Source of the DNA: Oegoconia quadripuncta | Taxonomy: Eukaryota; Arthropoda; Insecta; Lepidoptera; Autostichidae | Assembly: GCA_949316235.1 (NCBI GenBank) | Contig: OX438744.1 | Location: 38,250,778 to 38,314,777 of the forward strand | Direction of reading: 5' to 3' | DNA length: 64,000 nt | Shown here: piece after piece, positions 21,445 through 32,550 of the stretch | Layout of the letters: each line of letters starts with the position of its first letter | Numbering within the stretch: the first letter of the stretch is position 1 | Made by a program: the position numbers and the translations under genes | Notes under the pieces: model-generated | The model's database searches: none | Told to the model about the DNA's origin: nothing | The model's input: only the letters and a program-made list of their open reading frames with translations

Positions 21445-21505
21445 TGGCAAAATAAATAATTTGAAATTTAAAAATTTGAATTTGAAAATTTGAAAAGTGT
21501 GTACC
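21445..21505 (+). repeat. (AATTTGAA)n-like tail
   Basis: Degenerate AAATTTGAA units after an AATAAATAATTTG end, as at the 3' ends of some lepidopteran LINEs. Confidence 0.5.
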
Positions 21506-21805
21506 GTTTATTGACATATTTAGGACAAAAATTGGAGAAGGTACTGATTCCTGAGATACAGGTTTCTACCTAGTTTGGGAAGCTGAGACTTCATATTATG
21601 TGTGTAAAAATTTTGTTAATAAACAAACGAAATTAATATGATTACTATAACACAATATATTTTTACATATTTTGATGGTAGTGCTTAGGGTCCCATAGAG
21701 GTAACCCGTCAGTCTTGACACGTCACACACACTGCAGAGAGAGAGAAAGGGGTAGTCCACCACGAGGACCCAGGGCATAAATGTTGAATTTCATTTAGTG
21801 CTCAC

Positions 21806-21838
21806 CTGGCCTCGAAGGCGGTAGAGGGCTGGCCACAG
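21806..21838 (-). CDS. MED26: MED26 exon 4 (33-nt microexon)
   Basis: The donor GGCCAG/GTGAGC is clear. Two acceptors are possible: TTATGGCAG before 21851 (46 nt) and GAGTCCAG before 21838 (33 nt). Only the 33-nt form keeps the frame between exons 3 and 5 (AVASPLPPSRP). I chose it for that reason. Confidence 0.7.
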
Positions 21839-22059
21839 CTGGACTCACCACCTGCCATAAAACATACATTTAGTTGTAGATAAATATTTGAATGTCAAAA
21901 AATATCATGATTTCGGTCTTTCGGGGCGCAAGTATATATTTATAAATATATTCATATTTATGTTTATACCTGTATACTAAATATTTATGTATTTATTATC
22001 TTCTTTGTCACATTCAAACACTGCACTATAACAATGACACAATACTTTCCCGCTACATA

Positions 22060-22320
22060 ACAAGTACATATTAGTAATACACACTCTTTTTACACATTGC
22101 TTTCTTCTCCCAGGGTGGGACGGAAGAACAGCGCCCAGTTCCTGGAACTGAGCATAATGCTGAGTCCCACTCCTTTTTGCCACAGTGGCACTCAAAATTG
22201 ATTATGTTTATCTTTATATGTTTTGTAATTTGTTCTTTTTAATGTTTTATATGTTAAGTTTGTTTTGTACATTTAGTGTGTGCCCACTTGTGGCGAATAA
22301 ACTATTTTCTTTCTTTCTTA
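22060..22320 (+). mobile_element. Retroelement 3' end
   Basis: CTGAGTCCCACTCCTTTTTG is followed by GTGTGCCCACTTGTGGCGAA, TAAACTATTTTC and (TTTC)n. This looks like a LINE or processed-transcript 3' end. Confidence 0.4.
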
Positions 22321-22329
22321 AGTCATTGT

Positions 22330-22700
22330 GCTCATTGTAATACTATTATAATGTATTGTATACAGGGGTAAAGAACGAACCCGGGACAGTGCCGGCGAGG
22401 TGAGCGGCGTACCGCCCAGTCTGCGCATTTGCCTCTCCGCCGATGACCGGTTCGAACCTGCAGACAATGTCTTTATAAGTGGTGGTCCTGTGGGAGATCT
22501 GTAACCTTCCAGATATTATTTTATATTATACTAGTACTGTGACCACTAGCGCCATCTAGGATTTTTTTAGAGAACTATCATCATCGTTTAGCCTATTTAA
22601 AAATGTCGTTGTTTTTGGAAAGAATTATGAAAACTTGCTATTTCTTTCTACAGTATGGACTGTACGATCAGTTGCAGAGAAATAAGTACGGGGGGTTGTT
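22330..22700. other. Unassigned intronic sequence
   Basis: A GC-richer patch at 22375-22450 has no splice-consistent ORF. Nothing recognised. Confidence 0.3.
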
Positions 22701-23175
22701 TCTCTGCAGCTGACTGTACACATCAAATGTCCAAGGTACTACCACTTCGGAAAGGGAAATTATCGGTGGGCTAAGGTTCTTTTTTTTTATCCACAACGGG
22801 TTAGCACTTGTTAAGTGAAGATGAGGCCGAAGGTGGTAGCGTACTGACCCGGAAACCCCATCTTATTTGGGGGACTGGCTATTTTATCTCTGACAACCGG
22901 AACACAACAATGCTATTAACATTGCTGTTTGGCGGCAGATTTAGATAAGATGGTGGTAGCTAGCCAGGCGGACATTTAATATGCCCTACCACCAACCAAA
23001 CCGAGTACTAAATATGTATCCCGCTGGGGATCGACCCCGCGACCTCCGAAACGTAAACCCAATGTTGTTTACATTGAGCCACGGAGGCGGTTAAGTGGTG
23101 GCGCAGAAGCCCATAGAATAATAAAAAGTATAGAATTGTATAATTTCTGGGAGCTGGTCGAAGTACACCGAGCGG
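22700..23175. repeat. Repeat family P, split by SINE C
   Basis: The left part (TACCACTTCGGAAAGGGAAAT) and right part (GGGAGCTGGTCGAAGTACAC) belong to one family. Related copies lie at 41975-42150 and, reversed, at 45140-45270. SINE C2 lies between. Confidence 0.55.
22778..23093 (-). mobile_element. SINE family C, copy 2
   Basis: Antisense full-length copy: T run on the left, then AACGGGTTAGCACTTG, ending GAGCCACGGAGGCGG. It is inserted in family P. The internal CATCAGGTG tail segment is deleted. Confidence 0.85.
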
Positions 23176-23239
23176 GATTAGCCTTTCAATTTAAATATCT
23201 CCTGTCCACACTGAAGGCATACATAGGAATGCTATTTAC

Positions 23240-23375
23240 CGGTGTGTGCAGGCGAAGCCCTCGTGGGTATAACGAGGTCCCGCCATCTCTTCACAAGCAC
23301 CTTTGCGCGACGCGCAAGGGTCGGCTCTGTGGTCTTCCTCCTCAGCTCGTTCACGTGCTTACCCAGTCGGGTGGT
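23240..23375 (-). CDS. MED26: MED26 exon 3 (TFIIS N-terminal domain, second half)
   Basis: Acceptor CATTCCGCAG and donor ACCG/GTAAAT. It encodes residues 47-91: TTRLGKHVNELRRKT, then ARRAKVLVKRWRDLVIP. This matches the helical half of the LW domain in MED26, which in humans reads as an ETRLGK..KRAKKLL pattern. It is the strongest identifying exon together with exon 2. Confidence 0.95.
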
Positions 23376-23399
23376 CTGCGGAATGACAAAACGGGTGAT

Positions 23400-24430
23400 T
23401 TAGTGGTCTTGAAGAATGAGCAAGCGAAGTTAAGAAAGTTCTAGCTTCGACAGGTGAAATTTTTATAGATTTCCGTGCTTCGGAGGGCATGTTAAGACAT
23501 GATAGTGGGTATTTTGGAGCCATCGTAGGCCATTGGTTGACACAAACCTACCAATCGAAGGGTCACGAGTTGGATTATGGCCCATGCCCTCTTCTAATAA
23601 CAGACTATCCCCAGCAGACGCCAGCAGTAAAGATGTAACACTATGTCGTGTCTGAAGACTTGTGCACGCATCCCCATGGCGCTCCAGATACCTTATCTTA
23701 CCTCCAGTTAGTTAATTTCCAGAGGGAAGGCAAGTGCCTAAAGTAATAATTCCTAAGAGCTGCTTTTCTCAGAAAATCACTAACCAGTGGTTCTATTATA
23801 GGGATAATAAGTATTGTCGACGTCAACGGTTATGTTTTGATATACGATTGGTTGGTTTGTCGCTCGCTCGGGAATTTGGCGTTTCTTATTGGTCTATATT
23901 ATCGATGACGATAAAGACATTGAAATTCGTTGTAGACGCAAAGGACTACAAGTTATTCTGATTCAGCATACAACTCCGTATATATCTTCTTATTTTCGAG
24001 TCGATGGGTAAAATTATAATGACTTTAATGTAGTTTCGCCCAAAAAGTATGGCATTGTAGCGCCAAAACTGGTCCGATTTAAAAACGGTTTTCTCTATTC
24101 AAAACATGGTGTGTGAAAGATGCATGTTAGCAATGTTTGACGGATATTGGTTCAGCTGTTTATAATACTCAGCTTTCTTAGATTATTCGAAAGTCTCGTC
24201 CCCAATTTTCAATTCAGAGTTATTGCCTATTTAGTACGCTTACGACAAGAGCGTAGCTCTTAAATTGAAGAACCACTGTGGCTTATGCTAGGTGGTAACC
24301 TTTTTTGATAACCAATGTTCCTGTGTTTAGTTACCACCATTTGTACTAACTTTTATTATTAATGTTATCAAAATAAATAACTTTCTTTCTTTCTAAGTTT
24401 GATATCAGGAGGAATGGAAGTTGGTACATA
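23400..24430. other. Intron 2 of MED26, no recognised repeats except a LINE-like tail
   Basis: No coding signal. 24290-24400 ends in AAATAAATAACTTTC with (TTTC)n, resembling a retroelement tail. Confidence 0.35.
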
Positions 24431-24431
24431 C

Positions 24432-24506
24432 CTCCAGCAGCTCTTTTGTGATATTGATTTTCTCCAAAATGGATATGATTTCGTTGACGGTATGCATGTC
24501 GACAAC
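24432..24506 (-). CDS. MED26: MED26 exon 2 (TFIIS N-terminal domain, first half)
   Basis: Acceptor CATGTTTCAG and donor CTGGAG/GTATGT. The 75 nt encode residues 22-46: VVDMHTVNEIISILEKIN, then ITKELLE. The spacing fits the VLEVISSLEKYPITKEALEE region of human MED26. Phase 0 at both ends. Confidence 0.95.
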
Positions 24507-24599
24507 CTGAAACATGATAACAACCGTGTTTACATAAATTGTATCACCTTACAGATCGCTTAAAGCGATAAGACCGCCTTTGTTCACATAACATATGTA

Positions 24600-25540
24600 A
24601 ATTGTTTCTCTGTACGAAATAATTGCATTTATGTTTGATTTTTACGGTGGAAAGTCAATATCAGATCTGTGAACCCCCAAGGATAAGGTTTTGACTACAA
24701 TTACAGAGATTCCTTACAGACATGTTCTCACTCTGAGGGAGGATGCAGGAGCAGAACTCTTAAGCCTGTACCTTCACTGGCTCTCTACCCTTCACACCGG
24801 AACGCAACAACGCTGGCATTGATGTTTGGTGGCAGAAATATATCAGACATGAAGTTGGTATGGTATATAAAGAAAAAACCCAGTTTAGTTTCTTGACGCT
24901 TGTATTTGTTTCTAAATGCTTTAACAACAGAATTAATAAGCTACTATTAACAATACATTTAGAGATACAGATAGACTAAAACTTGAGTAACCAGTAAAGT
25001 TTCGATTTTCAGCAGCAGGAAAGAAGATCAAGCCAATCTCGTTATTTTGTATCATTACAAATACTCGAAATATGTTCGTTTTTGGAGGATAGTTATACTC
25101 TAGACACGTTGGCAGCCCTTGTGGCACAGAACGGTTCACAAAACTAGATACAATTCATAATATTTTCAGTATTTTTCAGTCTTACCCAACATTACGACAC
25201 AATTAACTGAATATATCCTACTGGATGTGAACACAGCATGCACACAGGTAAACAGTTTCAATACTTAAGAATAAAATAGACTATTAACTAACTAAATCAC
25301 AAAGACAATACAAAAAGACCTATTAATAATTGTTGTACAAAAAGAGAGGATGATGGATGAATCGTTAATATATTATACAACATTCAAATAGAAGTGGTTA
25401 ATATCTAGCTGGGTTCATTCTTGGATGAGCGACCATTCCTTTTTTTTTTAGTTTATTGATCCTACGAAAACCTGTAAAGGTTTGTGTATAGTGCGAATGA
25501 GGCATCTTTGTAGAAAGATTTGGAGTGTGTCGGTTCTGGT
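24600..25540. other. Intron 1 sequence, mostly unassigned
   Basis: 24553-24590 resembles the GCGATAAGACCGCC tail of LINE family G. 24775-24840 is a decayed piece of SINE C. The rest is AT-rich with no recognised content. Confidence 0.35.
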
Positions 25541-25544
25541 AGTC

Positions 25545-25860
25545 TTGTATTTTTTTAAATTTTTTATGATTGACTGGATTCGCGTTTGACCACAATCTCA
25601 CCTGATGGAAAGTGACGATGTGGTCGAAGATGAAGCACGCGATCCCAGTAAATGCCTATTCACTCGGCTTTTGAAGATCCCGAGGTTGTAGGATTCAGGA
25701 AAGACTGACGCCGGAAGGGAGTTCCATGCCTTGGCAATGTTCGGTATAATAACTATATACGGGTGGAATCCCTCCCCACGCCTAGTGGTCCGAAGATGGA
25801 AGGGTGACGGTGGAATAAGATTATGTAATTCCAACGCACACTCCCCGAAATGCATCCTGT
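25545..25860 (-). mobile_element. LINE family D 3' end, best-preserved coding copy
   Basis: The minus strand (25598-25855) encodes the end of a non-LTR reverse transcriptase with [33 protein letters not shown] and [10 protein letters not shown] blocks. A short 3' UTR follows, carrying CATCAGGTGAGATTGTGGTC and an A-rich tail. It is 5'-truncated. Confidence 0.8.
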
Positions 25861-25869
25861 AAAAAGTTG

Positions 25870-26575
25870 AATATTACGGGTGGTTTGCAGATAATGACCG
25901 TCAGTTGACTAATACAAATCCATCGTAAAAATAAAACTGTTGATATTGTCAGACTCCACCGGCCGTGAGACAAGTTCTTTCCAGGAAAATCGTCAGCCGG
26001 GCATTCTCAACATGAACTTCATATTAAGTTCATCTTGAGTTCAAAACAAATCTCCAAGGCAAGCTGTTTGTTACCGCGCACGCTCCAGGATTACCATAAG
26101 AAGTGGCGCTTGAGCAAATTCAGCCGGGCCTCTTTGATGGGTGTCTTTATTGTTCGCCCCATTTGAAGCATTCTCGGCGATTAATAATCTTTATTGATGA
26201 AAGTAGACTGAAACAAGATGAAGGTGTTCACGAGAAACAAATCAAGATGCAAATATCTAACTGAAAAAAAAAATAGATGAAACGAAAACAATCTATATCT
26301 TCACCTAACGAGAAATACGATACATTTCTAACCAATGAGGATAAATAAACCAAAACAGATTAACTGCCTCAAACAAAGATATCCTGTACAAGACACCTGG
26401 AATTCACCACGAAACAATGTTTTGGAAAAGAGGAGCGTCCAAGCACTTTGTATAGCACAGGCTGTTCATGTGTGATTGGTGCTGTCTCTTAGCTAGAGGC
26501 CCAAAAAGTTCACATTATCAATTCTTAAGAATTTTTTTCCCGGATTTCCAGCAGATGCTTAGCAATTTAGATAAA
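25870..26575. other. Unassigned intron 1 sequence
   Basis: No supported ORF, RNA or repeat. Confidence 0.3.
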
Positions 26576-26579
26576 CTAA

Positions 26580-26752
26580 ACAACCGATTGGTGTACTGGA
26601 CAGTGACCCTGTTAGCGAAACCAACGGTTGCGGGTTCGAATCCCGCGAGGGGTGAATGTTTGTGTGATGAATACGAACATTTATTCCCGAGTCATGCATG
26701 TACAAGCTTTGCTTAGTTTGGGACTTGATGATTGGTGTAAGTGTCCGAAATA
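26580..26752 (+). mobile_element. SINE family A with internal deletion
   Basis: The head and B box are intact. The body jumps from GAGTCATGCATG straight to TACAAGCTTTGC, losing about 55 bp. Confidence 0.85.
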
Positions 26753-26974
26753 TATATTATATAAACAAAATTAAGTTGTGTCGCGCTACAGTGATTCAAG
26801 CTTCCGTAATTCGATCTTAAATGATAAGTACCCCCATTTGTATAGTTTTATGCCTCTGCAACCAAGTCTGACGGAAATGCCAAGGATTAAAGCACAATAC
26901 ATTTTCCTTTATTTAATTTGGACAAAATTAATAACAGTCCATATGTAAATAAATAACACATTTTTCTCTACCCA

Positions 26975-27095
26975 AAGGTTGTATGGTAGAAATCGCTTAA
27001 TAGCGATAAGACCGCCTGGTTGTACATTTTTTTTTTTGAAGCTATATTTATGAAGTGCATTGTAGAATTTTTGTGCAATAAAGTGTGCTTGATTG
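26975..27095 (-). mobile_element. LINE family G 3' tail, antisense
   Basis: Contains GCGATAAGACCGCCTGG and, further right, CAATAAAGTGTGCTTGATTG. It matches tails at 58470-58583 and, in part, 59045-59160. Confidence 0.5.
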
Positions 27096-27239
27096 ATTGA
27101 ATAAATAAATACATGACTTAACGTAAGAAAATAGTTTTTTTTTCTGTTAGGGTCCATTTCACTCGGCCTATCAGCGCTTAGGCTATGCAAGTTGATCAAT
27201 CTACATACAAATTTCGTTTGTACACATTTACTCGTACAT

Positions 27240-27512
27240 CCTTCGTGGGTTTACGAATCGGAGGTCGCGGGTTCCAATCCCAGCGAGGTACATGTTTAGT
27301 ACTCGGTTTGGTTGGTGGTAGGGCATTTTAAATGGCTGCCTGTCCAGCTAGCACCATCTTATCAAGTCTGCCGCCTGTTGTGTTCCGGTTGTCAGAGATT
27401 AGATAGCCAGTCTCCCAAATAGAATGGGTCAGTACGCTTTCACTATCGACCTCATCTTCACTTAACATCACGTGTGATTGAGGTCAAGTGCTAACCCTTT
27501 GTGCATAAAAAA
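27240..27512 (+). mobile_element. SINE family C, head partly lost
   Basis: Begins at TTTACGAATCGGAGGTCGCG and continues through the typical body to GTGCATAAAAAA. Confidence 0.8.
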
Positions 27513-27782
27513 TGCATATCTTGATTTGTAATACGATACTATTGCAAAACATTCTGGTCCTCAACAATTTGATGATTTTCCCAACGACTCGTTAAGAAAA
27601 TTGCAACACAAAAAGCCCAAATTAAAATTAGAACCTTTGAAATTTCAACAAAGAAGGAAAACATAAGAATGCTCCGACTTTCCTCGTGTTTAGTGTTGGG
27701 CAACAGAAACCAATATTGTAAAGTTGGATCGCGAGTAGAAATTTCATTTCGGTGAAATCTGTCACACAAATTGGAGACTTTA

Positions 27783-27882
27783 TATATTGATCCTGTCTGC
27801 GAAACCAACGGTCGCGGGTTCGAATCCCGCGACCTCCGAATCGTAACCCCAATGTTGTTTACATTGAGCCACGGAGGCGGTT
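27783..27882. mobile_element. Chimeric junction of SINE A (plus) and SINE C (minus) heads
   Basis: The sequence starts as SINE A (CTGCGAAACCAACGG..). It changes at the B-box palindrome GCGGGTTCGAATCCCGC into the antisense head of SINE C (CGACCTCCGAATCG.. to GAGCCACGGAGGCGG). Neither body is present. Confidence 0.8.
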
Positions 27883-27889
27883 AAAATAT

Positions 27890-28520
27890 AACGCTTATAA
27901 AGCGTTTGTAAATTTTTATGAATAAGATGACGAATGAGATTCACTCTATTATAATTAGCTTTTTGAGAGAGGCTTGTTGAGAGCACCAAGTGGATACATT
28001 TATGTTGTTAGAATATATAAATCTAAACTTATCAAATGAGGGTGCAATTGGACCAGATTACTCGGAGAACCAATCGAACCACACCGGGAGGAACCAGCGT
28101 AGTCGCCGCCTCGAAATATATTTACCTATCGTTTGTTCACAAAAGCAACGAAATTGATAACAAAAAGAATTACCCCCAGCAACCAATTCAGTTGCAACTA
28201 TATGAAAAGCGGTTGTATTTCGCCATTGGATTTGCGTCTATGTACTCAGGTAGTTCAGTTTTTACGACCAACGCAATCAAACCATTGAAGTATTAAACAG
28301 AGAAAAAAGTATAACCGTTTCCGACTATTGTGATTTGTGCGTTCAAGTCAATTTAGCAGATTGCATTTTTTTTTTCAATATTTGCTTACTGTATGATTTA
28401 TTGGTAAAAACATTCGCAAATATTATTTCTCTCTACATTTGGCAATCGTCCTGTCTTTTTCGGAGACATCCTAATTTTTAAGATCACTAGGGGGCTACTA
28501 CATACATATGCTCACGCCCG
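27890..28520. other. Unassigned intron 1 sequence
   Basis: An 86-codon plus-strand ORF (28036-28296) shows no recognisable family. Otherwise AT-rich. Confidence 0.3.
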
Positions 28521-28525
28521 TTTCC

Positions 28526-28743
28526 CGTTTTTTTTAATGCACAAAAGGTTAGCACTTGACCTCAATCTCACCTGATGTTAAGTGAAGATGAGGCCGAAGG
28601 TGGTAGCGTACTGACCCGGAAACCCCATCTTATTTGGGGAACTGGCTATCTTATCTCTGACAACCGGAACACAACAATGCTATTAACACTGCTGTTTGGC
28701 GGCAGATTTTAAAATTACCTACCACCAACCAAACCGAGTACTA
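28526..28743 (-). mobile_element. SINE family C, headless antisense copy
   Basis: CATCAGGTG-type tail on the left (antisense CACCTGATG), body to CCAAACCGAGTACTA; the tRNA-like head is missing. Confidence 0.8.
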
Positions 28744-28766
28744 GACAACTAGTTGACGACTTGCTT

Positions 28767-28942
28767 GACGACCGATTGGTGTAGTGGATAGTGAAACCAA
28801 CGGTTGCGGGTTCGAATGCCGCAAGGGGTAAATGTTTGCATGATGAATACGAACATTTATTCCCGAGTCTTGGATGTTTATATAGATATTTATGTATGTT
28901 TATCCGTTATCTAGTATCCATAGCACAAGCTTTGCTTAGTTT
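28767..28942 (+). mobile_element. SINE family A, small head deletion and truncated tail
   Basis: GACGACCGATTGGTGTAGTG start; the ACCCTGTCAGC segment is missing; ends at TTTGCTTAGTTTG. Confidence 0.8.
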
Positions 28943-28949
28943 GTACTGA

Positions 28950-29150
28950 GGTAGGCAGAAACTATAAATTTCCACTTGCAACGATCCTGACACTACTTTT
29001 GCCTCTTCCACTCTCATCAAATGCTTCATACACGCTCATCGGTTAGTGGTTGACCGCACCTGACCTCATTTGACTCACGTACGTCCTTCTTGATCGACCT
29101 TTACCGACCCTTCTATTTACGCTTTCGTTATTTTTCTTTCACTCATAAGT
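28950..29150 (-). mobile_element. LINE family H 3' end, antisense and decayed
   Basis: GAGGTAGGCAGAAACTATAA (antisense of the SAYP region), then CTTCCACTCTCATCAAATGC, match the coding end of 13523-13861 reversed. Stops are present. Confidence 0.55.
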
Positions 29151-29202
29151 GCTATATGCCCATGCCCACTATGACCTTTTATTTCCAATCAAATTCACAT
29201 TT

Positions 29203-29534
29203 TTTTTTATGCATAACGGGTTCGTACTTGACCTCAATCACACCTGATGTTAAGTGAAGATGAGGTCGAAGGTGGAAGCGTACTGACCCGGAAACCCCAA
29301 CACATTTGGGGGACTGGCTATCTTATATCTGACAACCGGAACATAACAATGCTATTAACATTGTTGCTTGGCGGCAGATTTAGATAAGATGGTGGTAGCT
29401 AGTCAGGCGGACATTTAAAGTGCCCTACCACCAACTAAACCGAGTACTTAAACATGAACCCCGCTGGGGATCGAACCCGCGACCTCCGAATCGTAAACCC
29501 AATGTTGTTTACATTGAGCCACGGAGGCGGTTGA
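29203..29534 (-). mobile_element. SINE family C, full-length antisense copy
   Basis: T run, GCATAACGGGTTCG, CACCTGATGTTAAGTGAAG, and the complete head ending GAGCCACGGAGGCGG. Confidence 0.9.
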
Positions 29535-29716
29535 CATTTGTCGGGACCTTTTATAGCTTGTCGGGACGTCGGGACACCACTTAGTAACGGTGACATGTAC
29601 CGACACGTATCGGGACGAATGGCAACCCTACTGTACATGCCTGTTTGTTTCACTGAACCGAATTAATTCTGACACTAGCTGAAGTATGAGGGAGGCCGGG
29701 TACCCAATGATTCTAA

Positions 29717-30031
29717 GACCCGTATTAATAAACAAATCTCAATACAAGTCTTGAGGCTGTATCACCCGAGATGCGTCTTAACAAGTTGACGCTATCTCAA
29801 GCTCCGTGCTAATTTATAAAACAAACTTGAGGTCTACTCAACTGAGATCACTTCTCAAGTATTCGCCTCAGCGGCGAATGAATGATTAGTCTTGAGTTTC
29901 GTTTCAAGTGAGTACTGCTTGAGTATGCAAGTGATTTTCAGGTCTCAAGTTATCTTTATTAATCAACACGTTTACTTGAGACCGATAACAAGGCTGTTCT
30001 CAATCTTGAGAATGGTTTATGAATACGGGTC
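29717..30031. mobile_element. Harbinger-like MITE, complete
   Basis: The terminal inverted repeats read GACCCGTATTAATAAAC and, reversed from the right end, GACCCGTATTCATAAAC. It is flanked by TAA on both sides (29714-29716 and 30032-30034), the target size of PIF/Harbinger. The 315 bp have no coding capacity. A second copy is at 54488. Confidence 0.75.
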
Positions 30032-30257
30032 TAAGTTTGTGGGTATCTGTACAGATGCCCCTGTCCTGTTAGAATCTGTGTGGTCGATGATTTCCGAAGA
30101 AAATACCCATAATTAAGTTTAGTGCTACTGAATATGTCTTCAGTATTCCGTATACACAAAGCTAATGTCGTATGTTTTTTATCTTATCGAATGAATAGTC
30201 AAAAGTGCCTATACCTACCTACCTAATATACTTGTACCTAACATAGAAGGGTTTGAC

Positions 30258-30371
30258 GAATTTGGTGCACTTCTCAATTTGTACACCATGCTCAAATGGT
30301 ACACTTCTCAACTTGTGCAGTTCTCAAATGGTGAACTTAGCAACTGGTGCACTTCTCAACTTGTACACCAT
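30258..30371 (+). repeat. Degenerate tandem array of GGTGCACTTCTCAACTTG-type units
   Basis: Units such as TGCACTTCTCAACTTGTACA and CTCAAATGGT alternate about five times. Many units are partly palindromic. Confidence 0.65.
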
Positions 30372-30526
30372 TGAAAATGTGATTACTTATATTCATAGTT
30401 TTATTGACCCTAATTAACGATTGACCACCGAAGAGTGGTACGTATCCAATTATTGTTTATTGTACAACCAAACTAAAATTAAGTAAAGCCAAGAAAATCT
30501 CAATAAATCTGTGTAGTACTCTCACT

Positions 30527-30740
30527 AATATTATAAATGCGACAGTTTAGATGTTTGGTTGTTGTTCAATCACGGCGAAACAGATGAACGTATGTGAATT
30601 TTATAGGTAGAATATACCCTGGATATTTTTTTGTTTGAAGACATGGGATATTTTTCATTCCAATAAAGTGAGTAGTTTCCGCGGGATAAACGAATTTCCG
30701 CGATAAAGTTATAGACAAGATAAACTGCGGAAAATTAGTA
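30527..30740 (+). mobile_element. Helitron-like end fragment
   Basis: Starts AATATTATAAATGCGACAG and contains GGCGAAACAGATGAACG and CCGCGGGATAAAC. This is the frequent lepidopteran element whose other copies end near GAAGCCGCGGGTGGAAAGCTAGT. The Helitron class is my inference. Confidence 0.45.
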
Positions 30741-30764
30741 ATTAATATTTGGGACAAAAATCTT

Positions 30765-31150
30765 TTTTTTTTTTTTTTTATATGAGAGGGCGGCAAACGA
30801 GCATGCGGGTCACCTGATGGAAAGCAATCACCGCCGCCCATGGGCACCCGCAACATCAAAAGGGTCACAGATGCGTTGCCGGCCTTTGAGGAAGGTGTCC
30901 ACCCCAGAATAAGTAGGGCAGCCTGCGCGATGGGGATTCTCCAGCAGTGCTGGTACCCTCCTGGGGTACTAACTCTTTAAATACCGCTACCATTCTGGAG
31001 AGAGACTGGAAGGTGGGCCTCCGGCGCCCTCGCTCACCGGACGAAGCGCAGTGGCAAAATGCCACTACTCAGACGTCGGTCTTCTGCGAGAGGGTGGTAC
31101 TTCCCCGGTCGAGCCGGCCCATTCATGCTGCAAGCTAATAGCTTACAGCG
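30765..31150 (-). mobile_element. Poly(A)-tailed retroelement, antisense
   Basis: The T run at 30762-30779 is the tail. Next to it, antisense, lies CCATCAGGTGACCCGCATGC, sharing CATCAGGTG with SINE C and LINE D. The rest is GC-rich (GCCGCCCATGGGC and more) with no firm protein. Confidence 0.6.
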
Positions 31151-31185
31151 TGGCTCTACCAGTACAACTCTCATCTCTCGGATTA

Positions 31186-31505
31186 ACATACAATAATATT
31201 TATAAAAACATCCATGACACGGGAATAAATGTTCGTATTCATCACACAAAGTTGAATGTGGAGGGATACAGAGGTAGAGGAAGACCGAAGGTGTGGGTAG
31301 ACTGCGTGAGGAATGATATGTGTGTGAAAGGGGTGAGTACGGAGATGACGGCTGATGACGTGTTGACAAGAGGGTGACATGTTGTGCCGACCCCACCTAG
31401 AGTGGGATAAAAGTGATGATTCATTACACAAACATTTACACCTCGCGGGATATGAACCCGTAACCGTTGGTTGCGCTGACAGGGTCACTATCACTATCGG
31501 TCGTC
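31186..31505 (-). mobile_element. SINE family A, antisense, split by a LINE insertion
   Basis: Body part at 31186-31250, head part at 31419-31505. The two halves are separated by the insertion 31251-31418 and overlap only by its target duplication. Confidence 0.8.
31251..31418 (+). mobile_element. Short LINE 3' end inside SINE A, with 14-bp target duplication
   Basis: Encodes RGRGRPKVWVDCVRNDM and then a VSTEMTADDV block, a typical reverse-transcriptase C-terminus, and ends GATAAAAGTGATG. Flanked by ATTCATCACACAAA (31237-31250) and ATTCATTACACAAA (31419-31432). Confidence 0.8.
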
Positions 31506-31979
31506 TTGTATGTGGTGATTTGAATGCTTCATTCATATTAAATATTTAACACATTAAGACCCGTCTTCTACTGAGGGCATTAGGATGAATTCCAAAAAAA
31601 TATCTCAACAAGCTTCAAAGTTAAAATTGTTTAAAATGAATAAGCAGAATCTAATGAAACTTTGCACGTGTGATCAACCGAAAGTACCTATGGTATTTTA
31701 TTTAGTATATTTTTGTAAGTCTCATCTGGCAACACCTGTGTGCGTGTGTGCGCTGGGGCTAGCTACTACGTTTTATAGTGTACTGGACGTTTTCTCTTGA
31801 GTATTAAATGATAAAGTGATATTAATCAAGTGAGTTTGCTTATCCTATACTCCTGCGCCGACCTCGCATTCAGCAGCCGACGTGAGCACCGACAGCACGC
31901 GTAAACAGGATACAATTTAGTAGAGAGCACTACACGATCACCCACACCCTCTTATCTTCACGTATTTTTTTTTAAATTC

Positions 31980-32345
31980 TTTTCTTTGTTTAATAATATT
32001 CTTACTTGCCCTCACAGGGTCACAGTGGACGAGGAGGCGAGATGACGCGGAATTATTGAGGGCTCCCGGGACTCTGATTTACCGATTAGCTAAACGCGAT
32101 GAGCTGAAAACCCCTCCATCCGCTATCATTCAATATCACTACGTGGACAGTGTGCTTACGTGTCCACATTGCGCACCACAAAGATCGGCTATGTTAGCCA
32201 TCTTCGAGCGCACCAGCGTCAAACCGATTAGGAGTCGAAGTGGTCGCAATGGCCGAAATCAGTCGGAAGCATCATTCAAATTTGCGATCAGTCAAGACTG
32301 TCGGTCGGCCGGATTATTCTTGCTGATGATTTGTCCAGCAGTGGT
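31980..32345 (+). pseudogene. Possible C2H2-bearing LINE reverse-transcriptase tail
   Basis: One frame gives VLTCPHC and, after a frameshift, RTTKIGYVSHLRAHQR, the C2H2 finger that ends some non-LTR polyproteins. Upstream sequence is uncertain. An exon with the acceptor CCCTCACAG at 32019 was considered. Confidence 0.4.
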
Positions 32346-32419
32346 AGCATGACAACTCGCGATTTGTCGTACAGTCAGTCGTACAGCAGCATTTTGACAG
32401 ATGCGCGCGACTTAACTTA

Positions 32420-32550
32420 TTGTTATTAGGAGCCCATACTATCCCAGTGCTGGGCAAAGGCCTCCCTCCTTTATCGCCACGGCTCTCTGTCCCTGGCCTC
32501 CTCCGACCAGTTAGTTAGGAACTTATCCCGCCATCTCCTTTAAAACTTTA
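32420..32550 (-). mobile_element. LINE family L 3' end, antisense
   Basis: (AAT)-rich tail, then the antisense of GGCCTTTGCCCAGCACTGGG (plus strand CCCAGTGCTGGGCAAAGGCC). Same end as 11125-11300. Confidence 0.6.
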
